64,000 nt of DNA from Rathayibacter sp. VKM Ac-2857 (GCF_013205025.1 NZ_JABMLE010000002.1:388253-452252), one strand, 5' to 3'. Counted from the first letter of the stretch, positions 49,351-58,297 are shown. Notes: generated by a model from the sequence alone, not told the origin. A program made the numbers and translations.

Positions 49351-50004
49351 GTGACCGACCGACCGAGCACTCCCCCGTTCGACGCCGTGATCCTCGCCGG
49401 CGGACGCGGCGAGCGCCTCGGCGGCGCGGCCAAGCCCCTGCTCGAGCACGACGGCTCGACGCTGCTCGCGCACGCCCTCGCGGCGGTCGCCGGCTCGCGG
49501 AGCGTCGTGGTCGCGGGGCCGCCGGAACTGCACGACGGTGTCGGAACCGCGCGCCTCGTCCAGGAGGACCCCGCGTTCGGCGGACCGGTCGCCGGCCTGG
49601 CCGCGGCGCTCCCCCTCCTCGCACGGACCGGCGCGCCCGAGTGGATCGCCGTCCTCGCCGCCGACCTCGTCGATCCGGCGCCCGCGCTCGAGCGGCTGCT
49701 GGCGAGTGCCGCGGCCGCGGATCCGGCGACGGACGCCCTGCTCGCCGTCGACGGGGACGGCCGCGCGCAGCTCCTGCTCGGTCTGCACCGCCGAGCCGCG
49801 CTGACCGCGGCCCTCGAGCGACTGCCCTGGGCCGACGGCGCCTCCGTCCGCGCGCTGCTCGCCGGGCTCACCGTGCTGCTCGTCGAGGTGCCGGCGGGAT
49901 CGACCGCGGACGTCGACGATCCCGCCGACGCCCTCCGCCACGGCATCGCAGTGCCGGGCGCAGAAGGCGTGCCGGGCGCAGAAGCTGTGCCGGGCGCAGA
50001 ATGA
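49351..50004 (+). CDS. mobA: MobA-like molybdenum cofactor guanylyltransferase
   Basis: A 217-aa nucleotidyltransferase that would attach GMP to molybdopterin to make the bis-MGD cofactor used by formate dehydrogenases. It has the signature LAGGRGERLGGAAKPLL (residues 15-31) and the metal-binding LAADLVDPAP segment. The C-terminus ends in three imperfect copies of VPGAE. The GTG start at 49351 follows CGAGG. It overlaps no gene but lies 4 nt before the DUF6457 gene, upstream of fdhA and moeA. Confidence 0.85.
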   Translation: MTDRPSTPPFDAVILAGGRGERLGGAAKPLLEHDGSTLLAHALAAVAGSRSVVVAGPPELHDGVGTARLVQEDPAFGGPVAGLAAALPLLARTGAPEWIAVLAADLVDPAPALERLLASAAAADPATDALLAVDGDGRAQLLLGLHRRAALTAALERLPWADGASVRALLAGLTVLLVEVPAGSTADVDDPADALRHGIAVPGAEGVPGAEAVPGAE

Positions 50005-50008
50005 ACGC

Positions 50009-50332
50009 GTGACCGACCAGACGAACGAGACCCCCGCCCCCGCCTCCGCCCCCGCCTCTCACGAGGGCGGCGGCCCCCGCGAGGACACCGCCGCGCTGCT
50101 CGCCGCGTGGTGGGACGAGCTGAGCGCCGCCCTCGGGCTCGCCGACGTGCCGATCGAGCGCGACGCCCTGCTCTCGCTGGCCGGCGACGCGGCGCACGGC
50201 GTGGTGCGGCCCGCCGCTCCGCTGACGACGTTCCTCGCCGGCTACGCCGCAGGGCTGCAGGGCGGCGACCGGGCGGCGCTCGACGCGGCGGTGCGGACGT
50301 CGCTCGAGGCGATCCGCATGCGTACGCACTGA
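50009..50332 (+). CDS. DUF6457 domain protein
   Basis: A 107-aa mostly helical protein. The conserved part is LLAAWWDELSAALGLADVP...LSLAGDAAHGVVRPAAPLTTFLAGYAAG, which matches a short actinobacterial domain commonly found beside or fused to MobA. Its job is unknown; a chaperone-like role for the molybdenum cofactor is only inferred from the neighbours. The GTG start follows mobA after 4 nt. Confidence 0.78.
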   Translation: MTDQTNETPAPASAPASHEGGGPREDTAALLAAWWDELSAALGLADVPIERDALLSLAGDAAHGVVRPAAPLTTFLAGYAAGLQGGDRAALDAAVRTSLEAIRMRTH

Positions 50333-50484
50333 CCGTCAGACGCTACTCCCCCCGCCTCGATCCGGCACCAGACTCCGGGCGTACGGTTCGCTCGAGCCCC
50401 GACGCCGCGGCCCTTCTCCGAACGACTCCGGCGCGGCTCCCGCGGGCGCTCGTGCCCGCGGTCATCCACGTGAAGGAGAACCGC

Positions 50485-51699
50485 ATGTCAGGCAACAGAG
50501 CAGTCGCCTACAAGAGCCCCGGCGTCGTCGAGGTCATCGACATCGACTACCCGACCTTCGAGCTGAAGGACGGACCGGGCGTGAACCCGGCGAACATCGG
50601 CAGGAAGCTGCCGCACGGCGCGATCCTCCGCACCGTCTCGACCAACATCTGCGGCTCGGACCAGCACATGGTCCGCGGGCGCACCACCGCCCCCGCCGAC
50701 CTGGTGCTCGGGCACGAGATCACCGGCGAGGTCGTCGAGGTCGGGCCGGACGTCGAGTTCGTCAAGGTCGGCGACATCGTCTCGGTGCCGTTCAACATCG
50801 CCTGCGGCCGCTGTCGCAACTGCAAGGAGCGCAAGACCGGCATCTGCCTGAACGTGAACCCGGACCGCCCGGGCAGCGCCTACGGCTACGTCGACATGGG
50901 CGGCTGGGTCGGCGGCCAGGCCGAGTACGTGATGGTCCCCTACGCCGACTGGAACCTGCTCGTCTTCCCCGACCGCGACCAGGCGCTGGAGAAGATCCTC
51001 GACCTCACGATGCTCTCGGACATCTTCCCGACCGGCTTCCACGGCGCGGTCACCGCGGGCGTCGGCGTCGGCTCGACCGTCTACGTCGCCGGAGCGGGCC
51101 CGGTCGGGCTGGCTGCGGCCGTCGGCGCGCAGCTGCTCGGCGCGGCCGTCGTGATCGTCGCGGACCTCAATGAGGAGCGGCTCGCCCAGGCGCGCTCGTT
51201 CGGCTGCGAGACCGTCGACGTCTCGAAGGGCGACCCGGCCGGCCAGATCGAGCAGATCCTCGGCGTGCCGGAGGTCGACTGCGGCGTGGACGCGGTGGGC
51301 TTCGAGGCGCACGGCAACGGCTCGGACTCGGGCACCGAGGCTCCGGCCACGGTGCTGAACTCGCTGATGTCGATCACCGCGGCGGGCGGCGCCCTCGGCA
51401 TCCCGGGGCTCTACGTCACCGGCGACCCGGGCGGAGTGGACGACGCGGCCAAGGAGGGCTCGCTCTCGATCCGCCTCGGGCTGGGCTGGGCGAAGTCGCT
51501 GTCCTTCACGACGGGCCAGTGCCCGGTGATGAAGTACAACCGCTCGCTGATGATGGCGATCCTGCACGACAAGGTGCAGATCGCGAAGGCGGTGCAGGCC
51601 ACGGCGATCACGCTGGACGAGGCGCCGCAGGGCTACGCCGACTTCGACAAGGGCGCCGCGAAGAAGTTCGTGCTGAACCCGAACGGGTACCTCGGCTGA
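50485..51699 (+). CDS. fdhA: Glutathione-independent formaldehyde dehydrogenase
   Basis: A 404-aa zinc alcohol-dehydrogenase-family enzyme that oxidises formaldehyde to formate with bound NAD, as in Pseudomonas putida FdhA. The catalytic zinc ligands are Cys56 (NICGSDQH) and His77 (LGHE). The structural zinc is bound by Cys107, 110, 113 and 121. The Rossmann segment is VYVAGAGPVGLAAAVGAQLLG. The ATG at 50485 follows AAGGAG. It shares the region with mobA, moeA and an FdhF-type oxidoreductase. Confidence 0.93.
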   Translation: MSGNRAVAYKSPGVVEVIDIDYPTFELKDGPGVNPANIGRKLPHGAILRTVSTNICGSDQHMVRGRTTAPADLVLGHEITGEVVEVGPDVEFVKVGDIVSVPFNIACGRCRNCKERKTGICLNVNPDRPGSAYGYVDMGGWVGGQAEYVMVPYADWNLLVFPDRDQALEKILDLTMLSDIFPTGFHGAVTAGVGVGSTVYVAGAGPVGLAAAVGAQLLGAAVVIVADLNEERLAQARSFGCETVDVSKGDPAGQIEQILGVPEVDCGVDAVGFEAHGNGSDSGTEAPATVLNSLMSITAAGGALGIPGLYVTGDPGGVDDAAKEGSLSIRLGLGWAKSLSFTTGQCPVMKYNRSLMMAILHDKVQIAKAVQATAITLDEAPQGYADFDKGAAKKFVLNPNGYLG

Positions 51700-51706
51700 T
51701 CCCGTC

Positions 51707-51738
51707 GACGGCGCCGGGTCCTCGGATCCGGCGCCGTC
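51707..51738 (+). terminator. Terminator after fdhA
   Basis: GACGGCGCCGG (51707-51717) pairs perfectly with CCGGCGCCGTC (51728-51738), followed by GTTCTCG. It lies 8 nt after the fdhA stop. Confidence 0.82.
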
Positions 51739-51772
51739 GTTCTCGCGTGTCGGCCGCGACCAGAATGGACGG

Positions 51773-52885
51773 ATGAGCGAGACCGACTGGGACGGCGCCC
51801 GCGCGAGGATCGCCGAGGCGGCCGCTCCGGGACGTCTCGAGACCGTCCCGCTGCTCGAGGCGGAGGGCTGCGTCACGGCGGGCGCCGCGCTCGCGCCACG
51901 GCCGCTGCCTCATTACGACTCCTCCGCGATGGACGGCTGGGCCGTCCGCGGCACGTCGCCCTGGCGCCTCGGACCGGGCAGCGCCGAGCCGATCGTGACC
52001 GGCGGGGTCGTGCCGGAGTGGTGCGAGGCCGTCCTCCCGAGCGAGCGCGGCCGGACGACCGGGGACCTGCTCTCCTCAGAGGAGCCGCTGCCGCTCGGAC
52101 GGCACATCCGCAGCGCGGGCGACGAGGCTCCGGCGGGCACCGCGCTCGTCGACGGCGGCGTGCGGCTGCGGCCGGCACACCTCGCGCTGCTGGCGATCGC
52201 GGGCTTCGACGAGCTCGTCGTGCGCCGGCCCGCGACGGTGGACCTGCTCTTCACCGGCGACGAGGTCGACACCGCGGGGATGCCGGGGGCCGGCCGCGTC
52301 CGGGACGCGTTCACGCCGCTGCTGCCGCCGCTGGTCTCGCGCAGCGGGGGTGCGGTGGGGTCGGTGCGGCGGCTCGGCGACGACGACGAGGCGATCGCCG
52401 CAGCGCTGCTCGCGAGCACTGCTCCGCTGCAGATCACGACGGGCGGGACCGGGCGATCGCGGGTGGACGCGGTGCGGCGGGCGCTCCGGATCGCGGGGGC
52501 GACCGTCCTCGTCGACGGGGTCGCGATGCGGCCGGGACATCCGACGGTGATCGCGACGCTGCCCGGAGGGGCGGTCGTGCTGGCGCTACCCGGGAATCCG
52601 CTCGCGGCGTTCCTCGCGGCGCTGTCGTTCCTGCCGCCGGCGCTCGATGCGGCGACCCGGGCGGGTGCGCCGCCGCTGCGTCAGGGTGTGCTGGGCGAGC
52701 CGCTGGGGCGCGCCGGCTCGACCGTGCTCGTGCCCGTCGTCGAGGTGGACGGCGTCTGGCGGGCGGTCCACGGGATCCGCTCGCACATGCTCTCCGGGCT
52801 CACGGTGGCGGAGGCGGTCGCGGTCGTCCCCGCAGGCGGCGCCGGAGCGGGCGCGAGGGTGCGGCTGCTGCGGCTGTCGTTGTGA
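51773..52885 (+). CDS. moeA: Molybdopterin molybdotransferase
   Basis: MoeA inserts molybdenum into adenylated molybdopterin. The 370-aa protein is shorter than the usual 400 residues but has DSSAMDGWAVRG, the MPT-binding ITTGGTGRSRVDAVRRAL domain, RPGHPTVIATL and LALPGNPLAAF. A short N-terminus and a compact domain III account for the missing length. It has its own start after the fdhA terminator and precedes repeat cluster E. Confidence 0.9.
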   Translation: MSETDWDGARARIAEAAAPGRLETVPLLEAEGCVTAGAALAPRPLPHYDSSAMDGWAVRGTSPWRLGPGSAEPIVTGGVVPEWCEAVLPSERGRTTGDLLSSEEPLPLGRHIRSAGDEAPAGTALVDGGVRLRPAHLALLAIAGFDELVVRRPATVDLLFTGDEVDTAGMPGAGRVRDAFTPLLPPLVSRSGGAVGSVRRLGDDDEAIAAALLASTAPLQITTGGTGRSRVDAVRRALRIAGATVLVDGVAMRPGHPTVIATLPGGAVVLALPGNPLAAFLAALSFLPPALDAATRAGAPPLRQGVLGEPLGRAGSTVLVPVVEVDGVWRAVHGIRSHMLSGLTVAEAVAVVPAGGAGAGARVRLLRLSL

Positions 52886-52909
52886 GCGCGGGCGGCCTGC
52901 TGACGGGGC

Positions 52910-53170
52910 GGGTCTCGATACGCCGCTGCGCGGCTACTCGACCAGCATGTTCCGTCAGCAGCTCGCCCGGCGGGCGATGCATGCTGATCGACAGCTCGCC
53001 CGGCGGGCGATCCATGCCGACCGACAGCTCGACCGGCGGGCGATCCATGCTGATCGAGTAGCCCGCGCAGCGGGCGTATCGAGATCCACCACCGTCAGGA
53101 AGGGCGGGTCTCGATACGCCGCTGCACGGCTACTCGACCAGCATGCGGCGGAGCCGCTCGACCAGCATGG
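52910..53170. repeat. Cluster E: palindromic repeats with 33-bp stacked units
   Basis: After a full CGCCGCTGCGCGGCTACTCGACCAGCATG copy come three 33-bp units at 52959, 52992 and 53025 (CAGCTCGCCCGGCGGGCG...ATGCTGATCGA). The last runs into a GTAGCCCGCGCAGCGGGCGTAT copy. An inverted partner follows after a shortened spacer, plus a truncated copy ending at 53169. The cluster fills the gap between moeA and the convergent oxidoreductase gene. Confidence 0.85.
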
Positions 53171-53182
53171 GCGGCCGACGGG

Positions 53183-55486
53183 TCAGGCCGCCGGCTCCAG
53201 GCGGACGACGACGGACTTCGAGGTGGGGGTGCCGCTGACGGCCGCGGTGGAGTCGAGCGGGACCAGCACGTTCGTCTCGGGGTAGTACGCGGCGATGCAG
53301 CCGCGCGGGGTGTCGTAGGCGATCACGCGGAACGACGGGGCCCGCCGCTCGAGACCGTCCTCCCACTCCGAGACGAGGTCGACCATCGCGCCGTCGGCGA
53401 GGCCCTGCTCGGCGATGTCGTCGGCGTGCACGAAGACGACGCGGCGGCCGCCGTGCACGCCGCGGTAGCGGTCGTCCTTGCCGTAGATGGTGGTGTTGAA
53501 CTGGTCGTGCGAGCGCAGCGTCTGCAGCAGCAGGCGCCCCTCCGGGACCTTCGGGTACTGCAGCGGGTTCGCGGTGAAGCGGGCGAGACCGGTCGCGGTG
53601 GCGAAGCGGCGCTCGTCGCGCGGCGGGTTCGGCAGGACGAAGCCGCCGGGCTCGTTGACGCGGCGCTCGAAGTCCTCGAAGCCGGGGACGACCGCGGCGA
53701 TGTGCCGGCGGATCAGGCGGTAGTCCTCGCGCAGCGCCGCCCAGTCGACGACCGGCGCGTTCGGGCGGTCGGCGAGCAGGCGCTCCGCGATGCCGGTGAG
53801 GATGGCCACCTCGGACTGCAGGACCGGACTCGGCGGCGCGAGCCGCCCGCGCGAGGCGTGCACGGCGCTCATCGAGTCCTCGACGGTGACCCGCTGCTCC
53901 CCCGTCCCGCGCTTGTCGGAGTCGGTGCGGCCGAGGGTCGGCAGGATCAGCGCGCGGCGGCCGGTGACGACGTGCGAGCGGTTGAGCTTGGTCGAGACGT
54001 GCACCGTGAGGGCGAGCGAGCGCATCGCGGCCTCGGTGACGCCGGTGTCGGGCGTCGCGCGCGCGAAATTGCCGCCGAGTCCCATGAAGACGCGGGCCTT
54101 CCCGTCGCGCATCGCGCGGATCGCGGCGACCGTGTCGGTGCCGTGCTCGCGCGGCGAGGCGAAGGAGAACTCGCGGTCGAGCGCGTCGTGGAAGGAGTCG
54201 GGCATCCGCTCGAAGATGCCCATCGTGCGGTCGCCCTGCACGTTCGAGTGGCCGCGGACCGGGCAGACGCCCGCGCCCGGCTTGCCGATGCTGCCGGTCA
54301 GCAGCAGGACGTTGACGACGTCCTTGAGCGTCGCGACGGAGTGCGCGTGCTGGGTGAGCCCCATCGCCCAGCAGACGATCGTGCCCTCGCTCGCGGCGAT
54401 CAGCTCGGCGATCGCGCGGATCCGCGCCTCGTCGATCCCGCTCGCCCGCTCGATCTCGGACCACGCGGTGCCGCGGATCTCGTCGAGGTAGCCCTCGAGG
54501 CCATCGGTGCTGTCCGCGATGAAGGCGCGGTCGAAGACGCCGCCGCGCGCCTCCTCCGCGTCGAGGAGCGCCTTGCCGAAGCCCTGGAAGAGCGCCTGGT
54601 CGCCGCCGAGCCGCACCTGGAGGAAGTGGTCGGCGAGGGCCGTGCCGCCGCCGATCATGCCGCGAACGGTCTGCGGGTTCTCGAAGCGCAGCAGTCCGGC
54701 CTCGGGCAGCGGGTTGATCGCGACGATGGTGCTGCCCGCGCGCTTCGCCCGCTCGAGCGCGGTGAGCATCCGCGGGTGGTTGGTGCCGGGGTTCTGGCCG
54801 GCGACGATCAGCAGCGGTGCCCGCTCGACGTCGCGCAGGCTGACCGTGCCCTTGCCGATGCCGATCGTCTCGGTCAGGGCCGAGCCACTGGACTCGTGGC
54901 ACATGTTGGAGCAGTCGGGCAGGTTGTTGGTGCCGAAGCCGCGCACCAGCAGCTGGTAGACGAACGCGGCCTCGTTGGAGGTGCGGCCGGAGGTGTAGAA
55001 GATCGCCTCGTCCGGATCGGTGCAGGCGCGCAGCTCCTCCGCGACGACGTCGAGTGCCTCGTCCCAGCCGACCGGGCGGTAGTGCGTGGCGCCCTCGTCC
55101 AGGAGCATCGGCTCGGTGAGGCGGCCCTGCTGGCCGAGCTGGTAGTCGTCCCAGCCCTCGAGCTCGATCAGCGAGTGCGCGGCGAAGAAGGCGGACGTGA
55201 CGGTGCGCAGCGTCGCCTCCTCGGCGACCGCCTTCGCGCCGTTCTCGCAGAACTCGGCGACGTGCCGCTTGTCGGACTCGGGCCAGGCGCAGCCGGGGCA
55301 GTCGAAGCCGGTCTTCTGATTGACGCGGAGGAGCGTCTCGGCGCTGCGCAGCGGGCCCATCTGCTTGAGCGAGATCTGCAGCGCGTGCGCGACGCCGGGG
55401 ATGCCGACCGCCCGCCGCTTCGGGGCGCCGACCGTGACGGCGCTCTCGTCGATCGGCTTCTCGCGGGCTTCGGCGTCATCGACCAT
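53183..55486 (-). CDS. FdhF/YdeP-family molybdopterin oxidoreductase
   Basis: A 767-aa molybdopterin (bis-MGD) enzyme of the formate dehydrogenase alpha/YdeP family. The N-terminus has a reduced cluster-like motif DCPGCAWPE instead of a full four-cysteine ferredoxin site, then TSGRTSNEAAFVYQLL, NMCHESSGSAL and GQNPGTNHPRML. The C-terminal molybdopterin dinucleotide-binding domain holds HDQFNTTIYG. The likely substrate is formate, supported by adjacent fdhD, mobA, moeA and fdhA. YdeP relatives also affect acid resistance, so the activity needs care. Confidence 0.88.
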   Translation of the reverse strand: MVDDAEAREKPIDESAVTVGAPKRRAVGIPGVAHALQISLKQMGPLRSAETLLRVNQKTGFDCPGCAWPESDKRHVAEFCENGAKAVAEEATLRTVTSAFFAAHSLIELEGWDDYQLGQQGRLTEPMLLDEGATHYRPVGWDEALDVVAEELRACTDPDEAIFYTSGRTSNEAAFVYQLLVRGFGTNNLPDCSNMCHESSGSALTETIGIGKGTVSLRDVERAPLLIVAGQNPGTNHPRMLTALERAKRAGSTIVAINPLPEAGLLRFENPQTVRGMIGGGTALADHFLQVRLGGDQALFQGFGKALLDAEEARGGVFDRAFIADSTDGLEGYLDEIRGTAWSEIERASGIDEARIRAIAELIAASEGTIVCWAMGLTQHAHSVATLKDVVNVLLLTGSIGKPGAGVCPVRGHSNVQGDRTMGIFERMPDSFHDALDREFSFASPREHGTDTVAAIRAMRDGKARVFMGLGGNFARATPDTGVTEAAMRSLALTVHVSTKLNRSHVVTGRRALILPTLGRTDSDKRGTGEQRVTVEDSMSAVHASRGRLAPPSPVLQSEVAILTGIAERLLADRPNAPVVDWAALREDYRLIRRHIAAVVPGFEDFERRVNEPGGFVLPNPPRDERRFATATGLARFTANPLQYPKVPEGRLLLQTLRSHDQFNTTIYGKDDRYRGVHGGRRVVFVHADDIAEQGLADGAMVDLVSEWEDGLERRAPSFRVIAYDTPRGCIAAYYPETNVLVPLDSTAAVSGTPTSKSVVVRLEPAA

Positions 55487-55584
55487 TCCTGCATCGTACG
55501 TCGGGGAGCGGGTGGGAGGATGAGCGCCTGCCGTCCGGGCTCTCAGGTCGAGGGGCGGTGCGCCGCCGCGTCGAGGAGGACCCC

Positions 55585-56412
55585 ATGAGCCGTGCCATCG
55601 CCCGGACCCGTCTGATCGCGGTCCGCGCCGGGGAGCCGACCCGCCGCCGCGAGGACGTGCTCGCCGTCGAGGAGCCGCTCGAGATCCGGGTCGGCGGCCG
55701 GCGGTTCAGCGTGACCATGCGCACGCCCGGGGAGGACTTCGACCTGGTCGCGGGCTTCCTGGTGTCGGAGGGGGTGCTCACCTCGACGGAGCAGCTCGCC
55801 GCGATGCGCTACTGCGCGAGCGGTGCGGGGCCGAGCGAGAACACCTACAACGTGATCGACGCGAGCGTGCGCGGGGGCCGCGCGGAGGTCCTGCTCGACC
55901 GCGAGCGCTCGGTGTACACGTCGAGCTCGTGCGGGGTGTGCGGGCTGGCGTCGCTCGAGGCGGTCGCGACGGAGTCGGCGTGGAGCGTGGCGGAGGATCC
56001 GCTGCGGGTGTCGAGCGAGCTGCTGGTGTCGCTGCCGGACCGGCTGCGGGAGGCGCAGGCGGTGTTCGAGCGGACCGGCGGCCTGCACGCGGCCGGGCTG
56101 TTCGACGCGGACGGAATGCCGCTCGTGCTGCGGGAGGACGTGGGGCGGCACAACGCGGTCGACAAGGTCGTCGGCTGGGGCCTGCGGGAGGGCCGGCTGC
56201 CGCTGCGCGGCACGCTGCTGCAGGTGTCGGGCCGCGCCTCGTTCGAGCTCGTCCAGAAGGCCGTGATGGCGGGCATCCCCCTGCTCGCCGCGGTAGGCGC
56301 CCCGTCCTCGCTCGCCGTCGACCTCGCCCGCGACGCGGGTCTCACCCTCATCGGCTTCAGCCGAGGCGCCGGCTTCAACGTCTACGCGGGCGACGCCCGC
56401 CTCGCGGACTGA
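55585..56412 (+). CDS. fdhD: Formate dehydrogenase accessory sulfurtransferase
   Basis: FdhD moves sulfur from a cysteine desulfurase to the molybdenum cofactor of formate dehydrogenases. The 275-aa protein has the active pair Cys116 and Cys119 (SSSCGVCG), EEPLEIRVGG, DVGRHNAVDKVVG and VSGRASFELVQKA. The ATG at 55585 has GAGGAGG upstream. It is transcribed divergently from the FdhF/YdeP gene, 98 bp away, supporting its role as that enzyme's maturation factor. Confidence 0.94.
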   Translation: MSRAIARTRLIAVRAGEPTRRREDVLAVEEPLEIRVGGRRFSVTMRTPGEDFDLVAGFLVSEGVLTSTEQLAAMRYCASGAGPSENTYNVIDASVRGGRAEVLLDRERSVYTSSSCGVCGLASLEAVATESAWSVAEDPLRVSSELLVSLPDRLREAQAVFERTGGLHAAGLFDADGMPLVLREDVGRHNAVDKVVGWGLREGRLPLRGTLLQVSGRASFELVQKAVMAGIPLLAAVGAPSSLAVDLARDAGLTLIGFSRGAGFNVYAGDARLAD

Positions 56413-56414
56413 CG

Positions 56415-56790
56415 CGGGCGGGTCTCGATACGCCGCGTCCCGCGGCTACTCGACCAGCATGAAGCGCGCGCTGACCGCGGGAGGCCCCAGCTCGCGCGCC
56501 AGCGCGGCCCCACCCGCCGACCGCGCAGCGGGCGGACTGGCACCCCGAGCACAGACAGGGTGGGTCTCGATACGCCGCGTTCCGCGGCTACTCGACCAGC
56601 ATGCAGGCGCACCGACCGCGCATGGGAGCGGCTCGCGCGCCAGCGCGGCCCCCTCCGCTGATCGAGTAGCCCGCGCAGCGGGCGAATCGAGATCCACCAC
56701 CGTCAGATCCCGAGTCTGCAGACCCGCCCTGCTGAGGACAGCGGGTCTCGATACGCCCCTGCGGGGCTACTCGACCAGCATGAAGGAGAC
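56415..56790. repeat. Cluster F: composite palindromic elements
   Basis: Four hairpin copies are seen: GTAG-stem forms with CCGCGGGACGCGGCG (near 56425-56455), CCGCGGAACGCGGCG (near 56568-56600), CCCGCGCAGCGGGCG (56668-56695) and CCCCGCAGGGGCG (56745-56780). The last two make an inverted pair with the ~50-bp spacer of clusters B and C in reverse orientation. With the next feature it takes up most of the 648-bp gene-free space between fdhD and ackA. Confidence 0.85.
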
Positions 56791-56887
56791 AGCGACCACG
56801 GAAGGCAGCAGCTCGCGCGCCAGCGCGGCCCTTCCGCTGCTCGCGCGCCAGCGCGGCCCACTCCCCGGCTCGCGCGCAACGCGGCCC
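56490..56887. repeat. Five copies of a second 20-mer, GCTCGCGCGCCAGCGCGGCC
   Basis: The 20-mer occurs at 56490-56509, 56631-56650, 56811-56830 and 56839-56858, and in a degenerate form at 56868-56887. It is not part of the GTAG-hairpin family but sits between its copies, always after the CAGCATG end. From 56890 to 57040 no gene or repeat is seen. Confidence 0.75.
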
Positions 56888-57040
56888 CACCGCTGCTCAG
56901 GCGACCACCCGTCACGTCGGCCGCACCGTGCTTGCACGGACGAGGCAGAGGGCCCGACCCGGAATCGCGTGCCAGCGATTCAGGGCAGCCCGACGCGACC
57001 CGCTCCACGGAACGCTCCCACCCCAGGAAGCCGACCGCGA

Positions 57041-57069
57041 GTCGTCTAGCAGCGAAGCTGCTAGACGAC
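57041..57069. terminator. Terminator hairpin that includes the ackA stop codon
   Basis: GTCGTCTAGCAGC (57041-57053) pairs perfectly over 13 bp with GCTGCTAGACGAC (57057-57069) around GAA. On the minus strand the ackA stop TAG (57061-57063) is inside the stem. Confidence 0.8.
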
Positions 57070-58245
57070 GGACAAGGACTGCCGCGCGATCTCGAGTTCC
57101 TCGTTGGTGGGGATGACGAGGACGGCGACGCGGGAGTCGTCGGTGGAGATGCGGCGGGGGCCGCGGTCGCGGGCGGTGTTGCGCTCGGGGTCGAGCTCGA
57201 TGCCGAGGCCCTCGAGGCCGCGGAGGGCGCCGGCGCGGACGGCGGGGACGTTCTCGCCGACTCCGGCGGTGAAGACGATCGCGTCGACGCGGCCGAGCTG
57301 GGCGTAGTAGGCGCCGACGTAGTGGCGGAGGCGGTGGTAGTAGACCTCGAGGGCGGCCGTCGCGGTCTCGTCGCCGGCCTCGGCCGCGTCCTGCACGTCG
57401 CGCATGTCGCCGCGGCCGGAGAGGCCGAGGAGTCCGCTGCGGCGGTTGAGGACGGCGTCGAGCTCGTCGGTGGAGAGGCCGGCCTTGCGGGCGAGGTGGA
57501 AGACGACGGCGGGGTCGAGGTCGCCGGAGCGGGTGCCCATCACGAGGCCCTCGAGCGGCGTCATGCCCATCGAGGTCTCGACGGAGGCGCCGCCGTCGAT
57601 CGCGCAGGCGGAGGCGCCGTTGCCGAGGTGCAGGACGATCGTCTTGAGGTCGGAGCGGCGGCGGCCGAGGAACGCGGCGGCCGCCTCGGAGACGAACTTG
57701 TGCGAGGTGCCGTGGAAGCCGTAGCGGCGGATGCGGTGCTTGTCGGCGAGCTCGGCGGGGATCGCGTAGGTGGAGGCCGCGGCGGGGATCGTGTGGTGGA
57801 ACGCGGTGTCGAAGACGGCGACGTGCGGGACGTCGGGGAAGGCCTTCTGCGCGGCCTCGATGCCCTCGAGGTTGGCGGGGTTGTGCAGCGGCGCGAGGTC
57901 GCTGAGGTCCTCGATGTTGATCTTGACGAGGTCGGTGACGACGGTCGGCTCGTAGAAGCGCTTCCCGCCGTGCACGACGCGGTGGCCGACGGCGATCGGC
58001 GGGAACTCGTCCAGGCTCGGGCCGTGCTCGGCGAAGGCGCGGACCATCGCGTCGAAGCCGGCCGTGTGGTCCGGGATCGGCGTCTCGAACTCGACGGTGT
58101 CACCGTCGTGGCTGTGCTTGGTGCGGCCGGTCTCCTCGCCGATCCGCTCGACGAGGCCGCTCGCGAGCGTCTCCTCCGTCGTCATCTCGATGAGCTGGTA
58201 CTTGAAGGACGACGAGCCGCTGTTGACGACGAGGACGACGGACAC
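57061..58245 (-). CDS. ackA: Acetate kinase
   Basis: AckA interconverts acetyl phosphate and acetate with ATP. The 394-aa protein has the phosphate-binding VVNSGSSSFKYQL, VGHRVVHGG, FDTAFHHTIP, YGFHGTSHKFV and LHLGNGASACAI segments and the ASKHA-fold FTAGVGENVPAVR. Length is normal. It follows pta after 52 nt on the same strand, forming the pta-ackA unit for acetate overflow or substrate-level ATP. Confidence 0.96.
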   Translation of the reverse strand: MSVVLVVNSGSSSFKYQLIEMTTEETLASGLVERIGEETGRTKHSHDGDTVEFETPIPDHTAGFDAMVRAFAEHGPSLDEFPPIAVGHRVVHGGKRFYEPTVVTDLVKINIEDLSDLAPLHNPANLEGIEAAQKAFPDVPHVAVFDTAFHHTIPAAASTYAIPAELADKHRIRRYGFHGTSHKFVSEAAAAFLGRRRSDLKTIVLHLGNGASACAIDGGASVETSMGMTPLEGLVMGTRSGDLDPAVVFHLARKAGLSTDELDAVLNRRSGLLGLSGRGDMRDVQDAAEAGDETATAALEVYYHRLRHYVGAYYAQLGRVDAIVFTAGVGENVPAVRAGALRGLEGLGIELDPERNTARDRGPRRISTDDSRVAVLVIPTNEELEIARQSLSVV

Positions 58246-58297
58246 GGTGGGACTCCTGGGGGTTCGGGGTCGGACGGGGCGCTCGGGCGGGTGGCCC

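Noticed and set aside
52800..53048. Small minus-strand open frame with MDRPPGELS-like repeats
   Set aside because: It only translates the 33-bp stacked palindrome units of cluster E; there is no ribosome binding site or homology.
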